64,000 nt of DNA from NCBI GenBank assembly GCA_958295895.1, contig CATQHI010000027.1, positions 180,467-244,466 on the forward strand. Direction: 5' to 3'. How positions within the stretch are numbered: the stretch's first letter is position 1; each line of letters begins with the position of its first letter. A model generated the notes under the pieces. That model was not told where the DNA came from, searched no databases, and saw nothing but the letters and a program-made list of their open reading frames with translations. A program made the translations under genes and the position numbers. The stretch is from Saprospiraceae bacterium (GTDB lineage: Bacteria > Bacteroidota > Bacteroidia > Chitinophagales > Saprospiraceae). Below are positions 18,032-28,490 of the stretch, piece by piece.

Positions 18032-19042
18032 CGCGCAAACTTACTGCAATTGCCCTGGGACCTCACCCCCCGCCCCCTCCTACCCCCGCCCCCGCCGCCC
18101 TACCGCTGGTGGCTGCCGCTGCCGTACCTCGCCCTGCTCACCTTCACCCTACGGTGGAGCAGCATCGTGGACGTGCCGGACGTGATCGCCGCGGGGGCCG
18201 TAGCCGCGGGGGGCTGGTTACTGGGGCTGTGCACCTGGCGGGCGGGGGGCAGCCGGTACACGCCCTGGGTGGCGGGTATTGTATACTGTTTTTGCTGTAG
18301 TGCCGTTGCGGTGTTCGGGCGAAACGCGACGACTGAGCTACTGGCGAATGGCTTTGTAATTGCTGCCTGGTTAGTGGCCGTAGCGCCGCGGGAATACGGA
18401 GTGACGTACAAACGAGAATCGCTCACACTGACCAGGCGGCACTGGGCGGCGGCCGGTCTGCTGCTGGGGGTAGGTAGTTTGCTACACCCTTTTGTACTGG
18501 TGGGGCTGCTGGGAGCACTGAGCTACATTAAAAAATACTACTTCCGCCGGTCCAAGGAGACCCGCAGAGCCGACTGGGGTCGGGTAGCGGTCACCGCCGT
18601 CATATTCGGAGCGCTACTCCTCCCGGTGGGCATGGCCCTAGCGGCCTGGCCTGTATTGGATCTATCCTGGCACCCCCTGGGGGAATTCCACTTCGGGCGG
18701 TGGGGACAGCAACTCGGTTGGTTGGGCTGTTATGCACTGTATTTCGTTCCGCTGCTACTCTTCGGACTGACGGGCTTTTTGCGCAACATCCTGGCCTCTG
18801 GGCGTACCAATTTTGTGCCCGTGCTTAGGACTCAGAGCTGGTGGCTCGTTTGGCTGATCGTACTGTTTGGCGGTGGCCGGCCGGAACCGCTCGTGTTACT
18901 GCATCCGCTGGTCGCCCTCCAGTTTACCGAGTCGTACACCGCTACCGGGGTGCCAGCTTATGACGCCAAACATGGCTTTTCCCTCCTCCTGGTACTGGTC
19001 GCCGGACTAGGCATAGGCTACTACTACTTTAGCCCCCTGTAG
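18023..19042 (+). CDS. Multi-spanning membrane protein, unknown function
   Basis: Up to 339 residues with about eight to nine hydrophobic segments, the first after a Pro-rich run (PRPLLPPPPPPYRWW). No catalytic motif is clear; composition and layout resemble the small DUF6427-type Bacteroidota membrane proteins, a weak resemblance only. The start is uncertain: the GTG at 18023 would overlap proB on the other strand by 9 bases; a TTG at 18050 is an alternative. It is followed by two GT39-like genes on the same strand, so a role in envelope glycan handling is a reasonable guess. Confidence 0.6.
   Translation: MVHRANLLQLPWDLTPRPLLPPPPPPYRWWLPLPYLALLTFTLRWSSIVDVPDVIAAGAVAAGGWLLGLCTWRAGGSRYTPWVAGIVYCFCCSAVAVFGRNATTELLANGFVIAAWLVAVAPREYGVTYKRESLTLTRRHWAAAGLLLGVGSLLHPFVLVGLLGALSYIKKYYFRRSKETRRADWGRVAVTAVIFGALLLPVGMALAAWPVLDLSWHPLGEFHFGRWGQQLGWLGCYALYFVPLLLFGLTGFLRNILASGRTNFVPVLRTQSWWLVWLIVLFGGGRPEPLVLLHPLVALQFTESYTATGVPAYDAKHGFSLLLVLVAGLGIGYYYFSPL
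18035..18042 (-). promoter_or_regulatory. -7 box of proB
   Basis: TAAGTTTG on the minus strand, a perfect TAnnTTTG match, 3 bases before the ATG. No clear -33 TTG at 20 bases. Confidence 0.5.
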
Positions 19043-19110
19043 ACAAGCCTAGCAGATGCACCTACCTTTAGGCCTTGCCACCTTGCTCCTTGTAAACCCT
19101 TCCACCAACC

Positions 19111-19130
19111 TTGCACCCGCGGCCCCGCCC
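19111..19130 (-). repeat. Dispersed 20-bp GC motif, copy E (19/20), with -7-like box
   Basis: Plus strand TTGCACCCGCGGCCCCGCCC, followed by 7 bases and TACCTACG (19138-19145). It coincides with the only early start candidate of the GT39-like gene, a TTG at 19111. Confidence 0.85.
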
Positions 19131-20808
19131 CCCTGTCTACCTACGCCCCGCCTACCTGCTGCTAGGCTGGGCGCTGCTGAACCTGCTGCAGGCCGGGCTG
19201 ACCCCGCTGGACCCCGACGAAACCTACTACTGGATGTACGCCGGGGACCTGGCCTGGGGCTACTTCGATCACCCGCCGGCGGTGGCCCTGACGGTGGCCC
19301 TGGGGCGGGACTGGCTGCCGGGTGCGCTGGGACTGCGACTGGGCACGGTGCTGGTGAGTGCCGCTACAATGACGGGCCTGTACTACCTGCTGGACCGGCC
19401 GCGGGGACACCGCCTGCTGCTGGCCACCTCACTCGTGTTTGCTCAACCCTTTCTGCACGTGTACGGCTTCATTGCTACGCCGGACGGGCCGCTGCTGCTC
19501 TTTACGGTACTGTATTTGCTGGGCCTGCGGAGGTTCCTGCGGACGCCGAGCTGGGGGAATGGGCTGCTGTGGGGGCTGACGATGGCGGGGCTGCTGTACG
19601 CGAAGTACCACGGGGTGCTGCTGATTGCGTTCACCGTGCTGCCCCACCTGTGGTACCTGCTGCGGCGGCCGGCTGCCTGGGGGGCCGTGCTGCTGGGCGC
19701 GCTGCTGTACGTGCCGCACCTGTACTGGCAGTACGTGCACGACTGGCCGTCGTTTCGCTACCACCTGGGCGGCCGCGACGATCCCTACCAGCTGAAGTAT
19801 ACGGTGCAGTATCTGCTGAATCAGCTGCTGATTTTCAGCCCCTTCCTGCTGTACTATTACGGGCGGGCGTTCTGGCGGAGTAGTCCGGTGGACGGCTTCG
19901 TACGCAGCTGCCGGTGGCTGGTCGTGGGCTTGCTGCTGTTTTTTCTGGTCATGACGAGCAAGGGGGGGACCGAGGCCCAGTGGACGGCCCTGCTGAGCGT
20001 GCCGCTGGTGTACCTAACCTACTACGAGCTACTGCGTCATCCGGGAGGGCGCGCGACATTGCTGCGGCTCTGCTGGCTCACGGGGGGGGTCCTACTACTG
20101 GCCAGGCTACTGCTCATGGCCCCACGCGAGTGGCTGCCCTTCCAGAAGCCCTTCGACCACGCGCCCTGGGTAGAGCGGCTGCACGAGATCGCGGGCGACG
20201 AGCCGGTGATCGTGGAGAATAGCTACCGCCTGGCCTCCCTCTACGAGTTTTACAGCGGCCGGCCGGCCTGGACCTTCACCGACGTGGCCTACCGCAACAA
20301 CCAGTACGGGCTGTGGACGCGGGACTCGGTCTTTCAGGGCCGGGCGGTGTGGCTGCTGGGACAGGGCAACTGGAAGAATGCGGCGGCCCGGGAGTTTCAT
20401 CCGCAAAGGGGGACGATGCGGCTACAGCGGGTGGAAGACTTCCAGGTCGCCTGGCGGGTGGAGCTGCTACCGGAGCTGGAGCTGCCGGCGGAGCTTGCGG
20501 CGGGGGATTCCGTGGCGCTGACGGTGCGGGCCTACACCCCCTACCCCATTGATCTGGATAGCGAGCTCTCGCTGGATCTCTTTGCTATTGCGTGGGATGA
20601 GCGGGGGGAAAAGGATTACTGGGAGCTGGGTCCGCTGGAGACTACTACACTACCCCCGAATGACACAACCCTCCTCTACCGCGGAGTGCTGGCAATCCCG
20701 GATACCGTGCCGGCGGGGGAGGTGGAGTTAACCTTCGGGCTGGGGTACCGGGGCATGCCGCCGCTGCGGGGGCAGTCGGAGGTGTACGGCTGCTACCTTT
20801 ACCGCTAG
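19111..20808 (+). CDS. GT39/ArnT-like integral membrane glycosyltransferase
   Basis: About 565 residues. After a first membrane span comes the family's periplasmic acidic motif TPLDPDETYYWMYAGDLAWGYFDHPPAV, as in ArnT/PMT enzymes that use polyprenyl-phosphate sugars, followed by some ten further spans and a soluble C-terminal domain of about 200 residues with beta-rich sequence (VTVRAYTPYPIDLDSELSLDLF). It should transfer a sugar from a lipid carrier outside the inner membrane. The start is doubtful: the TTG at 19111 lies inside a dispersed motif copy, and if that copy is promoter DNA the true start is a later non-ATG codon. The next gene begins 1 base after the stop. Confidence 0.8.
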   Translation: MHPRPRPPVYLRPAYLLLGWALLNLLQAGLTPLDPDETYYWMYAGDLAWGYFDHPPAVALTVALGRDWLPGALGLRLGTVLVSAATMTGLYYLLDRPRGHRLLLATSLVFAQPFLHVYGFIATPDGPLLLFTVLYLLGLRRFLRTPSWGNGLLWGLTMAGLLYAKYHGVLLIAFTVLPHLWYLLRRPAAWGAVLLGALLYVPHLYWQYVHDWPSFRYHLGGRDDPYQLKYTVQYLLNQLLIFSPFLLYYYGRAFWRSSPVDGFVRSCRWLVVGLLLFFLVMTSKGGTEAQWTALLSVPLVYLTYYELLRHPGGRATLLRLCWLTGGVLLLARLLLMAPREWLPFQKPFDHAPWVERLHEIAGDEPVIVENSYRLASLYEFYSGRPAWTFTDVAYRNNQYGLWTRDSVFQGRAVWLLGQGNWKNAAAREFHPQRGTMRLQRVEDFQVAWRVELLPELELPAELAAGDSVALTVRAYTPYPIDLDSELSLDLFAIAWDERGEKDYWELGPLETTTLPPNDTTLLYRGVLAIPDTVPAGEVELTFGLGYRGMPPLRGQSEVYGCYLYR

Positions 20809-20809
20809 C

Positions 20810-22219
20810 ATGCCCTCCCGTCTTTTCCGGATTTCACCCTTCTGGTTCTTTCTCCTCCTAGCCGTTGCGCTGCGCTGGGGGAGTTTTTTCATCTCCGTCA
20901 TCGATCACGACGAGAGCACCTACATCGTCATCGCCGACGAGCTGCTACGTGGTAAGGTGTACCTACGTGACGTGGTCGACACCAAGCCCATCGGCATCTT
21001 CTGGGTGTACGCCCTGCTCAATACGGTGACCGGCGGCAGCATTCCCCTCCTTCGGCTAGCTACGGCGGCAGTGATTGCCCTGGGTTCCTGGGGCCTGTAC
21101 GTGGCTAATCTGCGTGCCACCGGCCACCGCACGGCGGGCTACGTAGCCGGGGTGCTCTACGTGCTGATGAACAGCGTATTTACTGACTACGGTATGTCGC
21201 CCAATACCGAGCACTACTTCACTGCCCTCACGATCTGGGCCGTGGCGCTCAGCGTGGCTGCTCCACATAAGCGCTGGGGCTGGGCGGGATTTTTGCTGGG
21301 GCTAGCCTTCATCATCAAGCCCTTCGCGGCCGCCGAGGCCGGTGCCGTGGGGCTTTACCTGGTGTGGCACTACCGGCGTGACGTGCCGCGTATGCTGGGC
21401 CGCGGGCTGCAACTGGTGGCGACCTGGGCCCTGCCCCTGGCGGCCGTAGTGGCCTACTACTGGTGGTTGGAGCTGCTGCCGGCCCTGTGGTTTTATAGCG
21501 TGGAGGTGAGCGCGGCCTATCCCATCGAGTTGCCGTGGTACCTGCGGCTGAAGTATATGGGAGATTACTTACTGCGGTACAGTCCGTTCATTTTGTGCGG
21601 TTTGGCGGGGACGCGGGTGCAAAGGAAGTCGGGGCAGCGAGAGTGGCTATACTACCTAGCCCTACAGGCGCTATTCGTCACCACGGTCATCCTACTCACC
21701 GGCAAGCGCTTCGGGCACTACCAGATCCAGCTGCACCCGGTGGTGGCGCTGTGGGTGGGGGCTACGGCGGGGGTGGTGTGGCGGGGGGTGTGGCAGCGGC
21801 GGGGGGTACTCGTCGGACTCGGGGTGGTGGCGGTGGGAGTGGGGATTGGGCACGGGGTGTACTACTGGGGGAGGGACCCACATCCGCGTGCGATTGCAGA
21901 CTATCTGGAACCGCGCCTCCAACCCGGTGAGACCTACTTTGCCATCAACGGCTACCAGATCACCTATCATTTCCTCAACCGAAGCCTACCTACCCCCTAC
22001 GCACACTCCTCGCTACTCTACCTACCTCACCATAAAGCCGCTTTCCGGATCGATGAGGAGGAGATTGCCTCAATGATTATTGCTGATCCCCGGGTAAAGT
22101 ACCTAGTGGGGCGCATAGACGACCCCGAGGCCGATACCCCGCTTACCCGGCAGCTACTTCGACAGTTTCGGCCTGCTGGTATCATTGACGATGAAGTACG
22201 AGCTTGGGTAAGGGAATAG
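20810..22219 (+). CDS. GT39/ArnT-like integral membrane glycosyltransferase, second copy
   Basis: 469 residues, about ten spans. The acidic loop motif HDESTYIVIADELLRGKVYL with the following DTKPIGIFWVYAL matches PMT_2-type glycosyltransferases using lipid-linked sugars. Distantly similar in layout to its upstream neighbour but without the large C-terminal domain. Start ATG one base after the preceding stop, so translationally coupled. A motif copy inside the gene encodes LAGTRVQ in a loop between spans. Acceptor unknown. Confidence 0.82.
   Translation: MPSRLFRISPFWFFLLLAVALRWGSFFISVIDHDESTYIVIADELLRGKVYLRDVVDTKPIGIFWVYALLNTVTGGSIPLLRLATAAVIALGSWGLYVANLRATGHRTAGYVAGVLYVLMNSVFTDYGMSPNTEHYFTALTIWAVALSVAAPHKRWGWAGFLLGLAFIIKPFAAAEAGAVGLYLVWHYRRDVPRMLGRGLQLVATWALPLAAVVAYYWWLELLPALWFYSVEVSAAYPIELPWYLRLKYMGDYLLRYSPFILCGLAGTRVQRKSGQREWLYYLALQALFVTTVILLTGKRFGHYQIQLHPVVALWVGATAGVVWRGVWQRRGVLVGLGVVAVGVGIGHGVYYWGRDPHPRAIADYLEPRLQPGETYFAINGYQITYHFLNRSLPTPYAHSSLLYLPHHKAAFRIDEEEIASMIIADPRVKYLVGRIDDPEADTPLTRQLLRQFRPAGIIDDEVRAWVRE
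21603..21622 (+). repeat. Dispersed 20-bp GC motif, copy F (17/20)
   Basis: TGGCGGGGACGCGGGTGCAA within the second GT39-like gene; A at position 9 and G at position 13, the same paired variant as copies D and H. Confidence 0.75.
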
Positions 22220-22229
22220 CTTACTCCAC

Positions 22230-25200
22230 CTACCGTACCACCCGTACCCGTTGCACCAAGCTTACATGTAGGGCCCCTACCCCAGATGACGCAGCCCCCT
22301 GTACCCGTAGTACGTAGGTGCCCACCGGCAACTTACCCAGGTCTAACGTAAAGCGGTTATCCCCCTCCCCCGCCTGCCGGGTAGTCACCAGCACCGGACG
22401 GCCCAGCGCATCGACCAGCACTAGCCTTACGACCTGAGCGCGGGGTAGTGTCAATTCGACGGTCAGCTCATCCCTGGTGGGTACCGGGTAAACCGCTAAT
22501 GCAGGCTCCGTCTCCGGGCCCGCTATCCGTACCACCCTACTGTGAGCATACGCCCCGTCCAGATCCACCATCCGCAACCGGTAGTACGCCGCGGCCGCAG
22601 GTGCAGCCTCGGTGAAGGTGTAGCGAGGCTGCTGGGTACCGGCTACCCGCCCGACTTCCGTAAATGTGCGGCCGTCCAGACTCCGCTCGACAGCGTAGTG
22701 GGAGAAGCTGACTTCTACGTCTACCTCCCAGTCCAATCGGTTAAGCTTGCCTTGAGTATCTCCCCTAAAGGAGCGCAGGGTAACGGGAAAGGCCCCATCG
22801 GCCGTAGTAGCCCCGAATTCGGAAAAACTCGTGGTGGTAAAGGTCAGGGCATATACCGCGCTTCCGTAGGGGGTGGCGGCCTCCACCGTCTCGATCCGGA
22901 AGTCCGTGCCCGTGCTGTTCGTGATGTCGCAGTCCTCGTTCACGTCGCTGTAGTGACTGATGATTAGGTCGTTCCACCCGGAGGACTGGCCCGTGGCGTT
23001 GCGGAACTCCTGCAGTTCGTCCTCGGTATAGTAAAGCCGCACCCTGACTCCGCCATTTGTGGTATACGGTCCGGGGCCGTTTTCGGCTTCGATGTTGACG
23101 TGGCGGCTCAGGTAGTAGCGGCCGTCGAAGGGGGCCAGCGGCGGCGCGGCGTAGTCGCGCAGTTCTACGGTGACGTCACCGAGGTTGTTACCGTTGGGGT
23201 CGATCTCGAGGGCCAGCCGGCCGGCGGGGTCGAGAAAGCGGGAATAGGCTTTACCGTACAGACCGTAATTTTCTAGGGTAGTACAGGCATCGTCGCCCAC
23301 TCCCACCAGGTTACTTGCCCCTGCGGAGGGCTCGCTGTGTTCGTACACCGCGATATCGTCGAGCAGCAGGCCGTTGCTACCCGGCGCGGTCAGCGAGTAG
23401 AACTGCACCTTATAAAGGCCCTCGGCGGGCACCTCGAACAACAGTTTGATCTCCCGGTAGGTGGCAGCGTCTTCCTGATCATAAAAAAGCGTGTCGACGA
23501 TCGACCCATCGTCCGCATTGAGCAACAGGGCGCTGAGTTGCTCCTGAAAGCCACCGGAAAGGGGCCGGTAAGCGAAGTCGAGGGCGTAGGGGGTGGCGGG
23601 GGAGAGTCTGAAGTGAGGCGTTTCCAACCGGTCGTCCTGTCCCGTATTGCCATCCGCCGGTAGAAAGAAAAATCGGTCACCCCCATGGGCTAAAGCCGTT
23701 CCGGCGGCTACCTTCCAGTGGTTCTCGCCGTCCGTGCCGTCGAGTACGGACCAGCAGGCCCGGCTGGTGCTCGTCTCCTCCGCGGTTTCTACGAAGGGCA
23801 GGGGGTAGATAGGTCCGTACACGGTCACCTCCTCGCGGCGGGTCACCGCGTTACCGTTTCCGTCGTCGAATACCCAGTCGACGGTATAGTTACCGGCGGC
23901 ACGGAAGGAAGTATTATCAGTGGTGGTAGCGACTACCGTGCCCGCACAAACATCGTTGGCGGTCGGCGGGGGTATGGTCATGGGCCCGTCGTCGCAGACG
24001 TAAAGGTCGCGCGGGGGCAGGGGGCTGGTGACGGGCGGGGCGCTGTCGACCCCCGCGGCCACGGTGGCCGGCAGGGTGGCCACGCAGCCGGCGTTAGCCT
24101 GTTCGCGGGCGTATATGATGTAGTTGCCGGGTGCCAGTCCGTTGAGGGTACTGTTCACCAAATAGCCGTTGCCGGTGAGGCTGTATTCCAGGGGGTTGCC
24201 ACAGTCGGTGCACGAGGCATTGATATCGAGCCTGCCGTCCTGAGCCCCCGGGCAACTCTCATCGGTGACGCCGACCGAGTTAATGGCTATAGCGCAGGGC
24301 GACACGGCGCGGCCCCAGAGCATAAAGCTTTCCCCCTGGGCGATGTCCACCTGGTACTTGAGCGCCATGTCTCCGCGGCTCGGTATCCAGTGGAGGCCCT
24401 CCCCCCCATTGGGCCCGAAGAAGTTGTGAAATATCTCCTCGTCTAGTGAGGTATAAACATCGTTGATCTGCCCCTCGCCGGCCAGTTTGTTGACTTCGCC
24501 GGAGCCGGTGCCCGTCCAGTCGGTGTTGATGTCGTTGTCCCTGACGTCCGATTTGATGGGTTGGTTGGCCAGAATCTTACCGACTACGCCGGCGTTCGCG
24601 GTACGCGCGTCGAGGTAGTTGGGTACGGAGGAGGAGATGCGCACCTCCGTCATCTCGGTCAGACTGGCCAGAGCGGCGGCACTCAGGATACCTTCGGAAG
24701 CAGCGGCAGGGCTGTTGCTAGCGGGCAGGACACCCGAGGCATTGCGGAAGTCGAGGGCTAGGCGCACCCACCCCTGCGCATCGACGTAGGTATCGAAGGG
24801 CTGACCGTCGAGATTGAAGTAGTACCGCCCGGCAGTAGTCACCAGGGCGGCTTCGGACAGGGCGGTAAACGGATTGACTTGCGAGCCGCGGGGGTTGCTG
24901 TGGGGGGCCCGTACCCAGAGGGTAAGCGATGCGGTGTCGGCAATGTTACCGTCGTCGAAACTGACGGCCTGGTCGTCGCGCCCCGGAGACCAAGTCGTAC
25001 CCGCCCCGTTGCCGAAAGTATGGTAGACCTCGGTGGCCAGGGCCGGACGGGTGGTGCGTTCTACGGTAGCGTCCACCTGCAGAAAGCCCGCCCCCGTACC
25101 CGACCAGCTATCGTTGAGGGCATTGTCGTTTAGGTCGTACATCAGGGTCCGGCCGGCCACGATGCGGTCTAGGTAAGTCGGTTCGAAGCTCACCGCGTCG

Positions 25201-26126
25201 AGGGTGTTGGGTACGCTGGCGGTAAGGCGCACCTCGTCGGCGTCGGTAAGCCCGGCCAGGGCGGCGGCGCTCAGAATGCCCCGGCTGGTTTCATTCAGGT
25301 CGGTACCCCCGGGTAGCGCCCCTACCCCGTTACCAAAATCGCGCGCTACCTGCACGTAGCCGTCCGCGTCGACGTAGGTACTGAACAGGGTGCCGTCAAG
25401 GTCGAAGAAGTAGACGCCCGGCGCGGTGACGGTACGGGACTGCCCCAGCTGAGTAAAGGGATTGAAGGAGGTGCCCGGTGGTTCAGTATAGTCGGCCGCC
25501 CGGGCGTAGAGGCGGATGCTCTCGCCGGTGGCGATCTCAACGCCGTACGTAAGTCCCTGATCGCCCCGCTGGGGGAACCAGTGCACGCCACCCCCGTCGC
25601 CGTGGGTATGGTACACCTCGACATTCAGGGCTGTCTCGTCGCGTACCAGCTCATTGGCGTCGCGACGCAGGTTATCCTGGCCGGTTCCTTTCCAGTCGTC
25701 ATTGTCCGCATTGTGCGTTGAGCTATTCATTAAGGTCAGGTTACCGCGCATGCGGCCGATCATACTGGTATCGGTCGTCGTGGCGTCGAGGATGCCCGTA
25801 CTGATAGTCATACGGATGGACTCCGTAGCAGTGAGGCTACTCAGCACGGTGGGGTTGAGGATGCCCCGCTGCCCCTCGGTGAGGGCAGCGACCTGGGGCA
25901 GCGCCCCGATCCCGTCGCCGAAATCGATGGCCACCATCACGTAGCCATCGGCCAGTACGTAGGTACTGAAGGGGGTACCGTCCAGATTAAAGTGATAGAT
26001 ACCGGGGGTACTGACGTTCTGAGCCTGCCCCAGGAGGGTGAAGGGGTCACCGGGAGTACCCGCCTGTCCGTAACCGGCGGTAGCAAAAAGGAAAACGCAT
26101 AGCGCTACGTGGACGAACGCCTTCAT
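22230..26126 (-). CDS. Large T9SS cargo protein with three internal repeats, SprB-like and HYR-like domains
   Basis: 1298 residues from the ATG at 26126 (signal MKAFVHVALCVFLFATAGYGQ). Three tandem repeats of about 195 residues each start near FTLLGQ/FTQLGQ/FTALSE, continue with YHFNLDGTPFSTYV-type strands and end with a W-P-rich segment on free handling of light or mass. Next are an SprB-type repeat (GVTDESCPGAQDG, Cys-rich), an HYR-like domain (VTSPLPPRDLYVCDDG), a jelly-roll-like region and a T9SS type A C-terminal domain (VYPVPTRDELTV, GTYVLRVQ). The extreme C-terminus has an unusual insert before LVQRVRVVR. Likely a secreted adhesin or matrix protein; substrate unknown. Confidence 0.85.
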   Translation of the reverse strand: MKAFVHVALCVFLFATAGYGQAGTPGDPFTLLGQAQNVSTPGIYHFNLDGTPFSTYVLADGYVMVAIDFGDGIGALPQVAALTEGQRGILNPTVLSSLTATESIRMTISTGILDATTTDTSMIGRMRGNLTLMNSSTHNADNDDWKGTGQDNLRRDANELVRDETALNVEVYHTHGDGGGVHWFPQRGDQGLTYGVEIATGESIRLYARAADYTEPPGTSFNPFTQLGQSRTVTAPGVYFFDLDGTLFSTYVDADGYVQVARDFGNGVGALPGGTDLNETSRGILSAAALAGLTDADEVRLTASVPNTLDAVSFEPTYLDRIVAGRTLMYDLNDNALNDSWSGTGAGFLQVDATVERTTRPALATEVYHTFGNGAGTTWSPGRDDQAVSFDDGNIADTASLTLWVRAPHSNPRGSQVNPFTALSEAALVTTAGRYYFNLDGQPFDTYVDAQGWVRLALDFRNASGVLPASNSPAAASEGILSAAALASLTEMTEVRISSSVPNYLDARTANAGVVGKILANQPIKSDVRDNDINTDWTGTGSGEVNKLAGEGQINDVYTSLDEEIFHNFFGPNGGEGLHWIPSRGDMALKYQVDIAQGESFMLWGRAVSPCAIAINSVGVTDESCPGAQDGRLDINASCTDCGNPLEYSLTGNGYLVNSTLNGLAPGNYIIYAREQANAGCVATLPATVAAGVDSAPPVTSPLPPRDLYVCDDGPMTIPPPTANDVCAGTVVATTTDNTSFRAAGNYTVDWVFDDGNGNAVTRREEVTVYGPIYPLPFVETAEETSTSRACWSVLDGTDGENHWKVAAGTALAHGGDRFFFLPADGNTGQDDRLETPHFRLSPATPYALDFAYRPLSGGFQEQLSALLLNADDGSIVDTLFYDQEDAATYREIKLLFEVPAEGLYKVQFYSLTAPGSNGLLLDDIAVYEHSEPSAGASNLVGVGDDACTTLENYGLYGKAYSRFLDPAGRLALEIDPNGNNLGDVTVELRDYAAPPLAPFDGRYYLSRHVNIEAENGPGPYTTNGGVRVRLYYTEDELQEFRNATGQSSGWNDLIISHYSDVNEDCDITNSTGTDFRIETVEAATPYGSAVYALTFTTTSFSEFGATTADGAFPVTLRSFRGDTQGKLNRLDWEVDVEVSFSHYAVERSLDGRTFTEVGRVAGTQQPRYTFTEAAPAAAAYYRLRMVDLDGAYAHSRVVRIAGPETEPALAVYPVPTRDELTVELTLPRAQVVRLVLVDALGRPVLVTTRQAGEGDNRFTLDLGKLPVGTYVLRVQGAASSGVGALHVSLVQRVRVVR
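22587..22606 (+). repeat. Dispersed 20-bp GC motif, weak copy G (16/20)
   Basis: The core GGCCGCAGGTGCA is intact but the 5' part is degraded. It lies in an Ala-rich linker of the large T9SS protein, so chance similarity through Ala codons cannot be excluded. Confidence 0.4.
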
Positions 26127-26293
26127 AACGGGGGATATTGACGGCCATAAGGGCCACGTAATACCGACCTTTGAATCCGCCACAAAGCGGATACTGGTCT
26201 CTGGGATCAAAACCCTAACGGCTCAGCAATTCATCCTAGTGTAATTAACTGTCATTTCTATCTGTCTACCGCAGCGCCGAGGCCAACTCAGGG

Positions 26294-26313
26294 TTGCACC
26301 CGCGTCCCCGCCC
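26294..26313 (-). repeat. Dispersed 20-bp GC motif, copy H (18/20)
   Basis: Plus strand TTGCACCCGCGTCCCCGCCC, intergenic, 36-55 bases upstream of the aspS start codon. Confidence 0.85.
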
Positions 26314-26328
26314 CCTTGCCTACCTTCG
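26294..26328 (+). promoter_or_regulatory. Motif-associated promoter candidate of aspS
   Basis: Motif copy H, 7 bases, then TACCTTCG (26321-26328), with the ATG 20 bases further. The TTG inside the motif is 24 bases from the TA, longer than the 20 seen in the tRNA-Leu and blaI promoters, but the same 24-25 spacing recurs at the other motif-bearing starts. Confidence 0.5.
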
Positions 26329-26348
26329 CCCGCCTAAACTTGCGCGCC

Positions 26349-28127
<1,779 letters not shown>

Positions 28128-28165
28128 AGTTTGGCAGAGGGGGCAGAAAAAATGATGATTTAACA

Positions 28166-28193
28166 TTTGACTGCGTTAGTTACCGTATATTTG
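28166..28193 (+). promoter_or_regulatory. Candidate promoter in the aspS downstream gap
   Basis: TTTG (28166-28169), 16 bases, TATATTTG (28186-28193), a perfect -7 box in AT-rich DNA, about 60 bases after the aspS stop. The 16-base spacing is shorter than the usual 17-23. Confidence 0.5.
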
Positions 28194-28198
28194 CTCTA

Positions 28199-28488
28199 GC
28201 ATTGCACGACTACCCGATACCTTCTTTGCTTTAGGTATTTGCGCGCCACGGCTGCGCTACGTTATCAACACTATTTGCGACAACACATTTTTTCGCATCT
28301 TTCTTGTTTCTGATTTTAGGTGAAGCCCTGTTGGCATCATCGCGTTAGGCTATATGACACTAGACACTATTGACACTGTTTTCGAACAACACAGCTATTT
28401 TCATTACTTGAGATTGTAACGCATACTTAACTACCATATGTAACGCGTGCAGGCGCTTCGGTAAGCTACCGGAGCGCCTCTCGCTTTT
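28199..28488 (+). ncRNA. Candidate small RNA of unknown family
   Basis: This 361-base gap (28128-28488) between two convergent genes has no ORF, is far more AT-rich than its surroundings, and holds both a -7 box (28186-28193) and a strong hairpin terminator (28451-28479), defining a transcript of about 290 nt. TGCACG (28203-28208) can pair with CGTGCA (28446-28451) to close the molecule. Inside are a stem TGCGA...TCGCA (about 28276-28296) and three GACACT direct repeats (28356-28378). I looked for tmRNA, RNase P, SRP and 6S hallmarks and could not find them. The exact 5' end is inferred. Confidence 0.5.
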
Positions 28489-28490
28489 CT
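28451..28490 (+). terminator. Intrinsic terminator of the candidate small RNA
   Basis: 13-bp stem AGGCGCTTCGGTA / TACCGGAGCGCCT with the 3-base loop AGC (28451-28479; one G-U), then CTCGCTTTTCT. There is no T tract in the other direction, so it acts mainly on plus-strand transcription. Confidence 0.7.

Noticed and set aside
19056..19883. A 275-residue Ala/Gly/Pro-rich ORF in another frame of the GT39-like gene
   Set aside because: Composition is that of a GC-rich shadow frame and the overlapping frame encodes a recognisable membrane glycosyltransferase.
22230..26126. Long antisense open frames over the large T9SS gene
   Set aside because: They are broken into pieces with shadow-frame composition, while the minus-strand frame has signal peptide, repeats and sorting domain.
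28128..28488. tmRNA, RNase P or 6S RNA in the aspS downstream gap
   Set aside because: No GGTTCGAATCC-like T arm, no conserved RNase P core blocks and no convincing 6S bubble could be found; reported only as an unknown candidate RNA.
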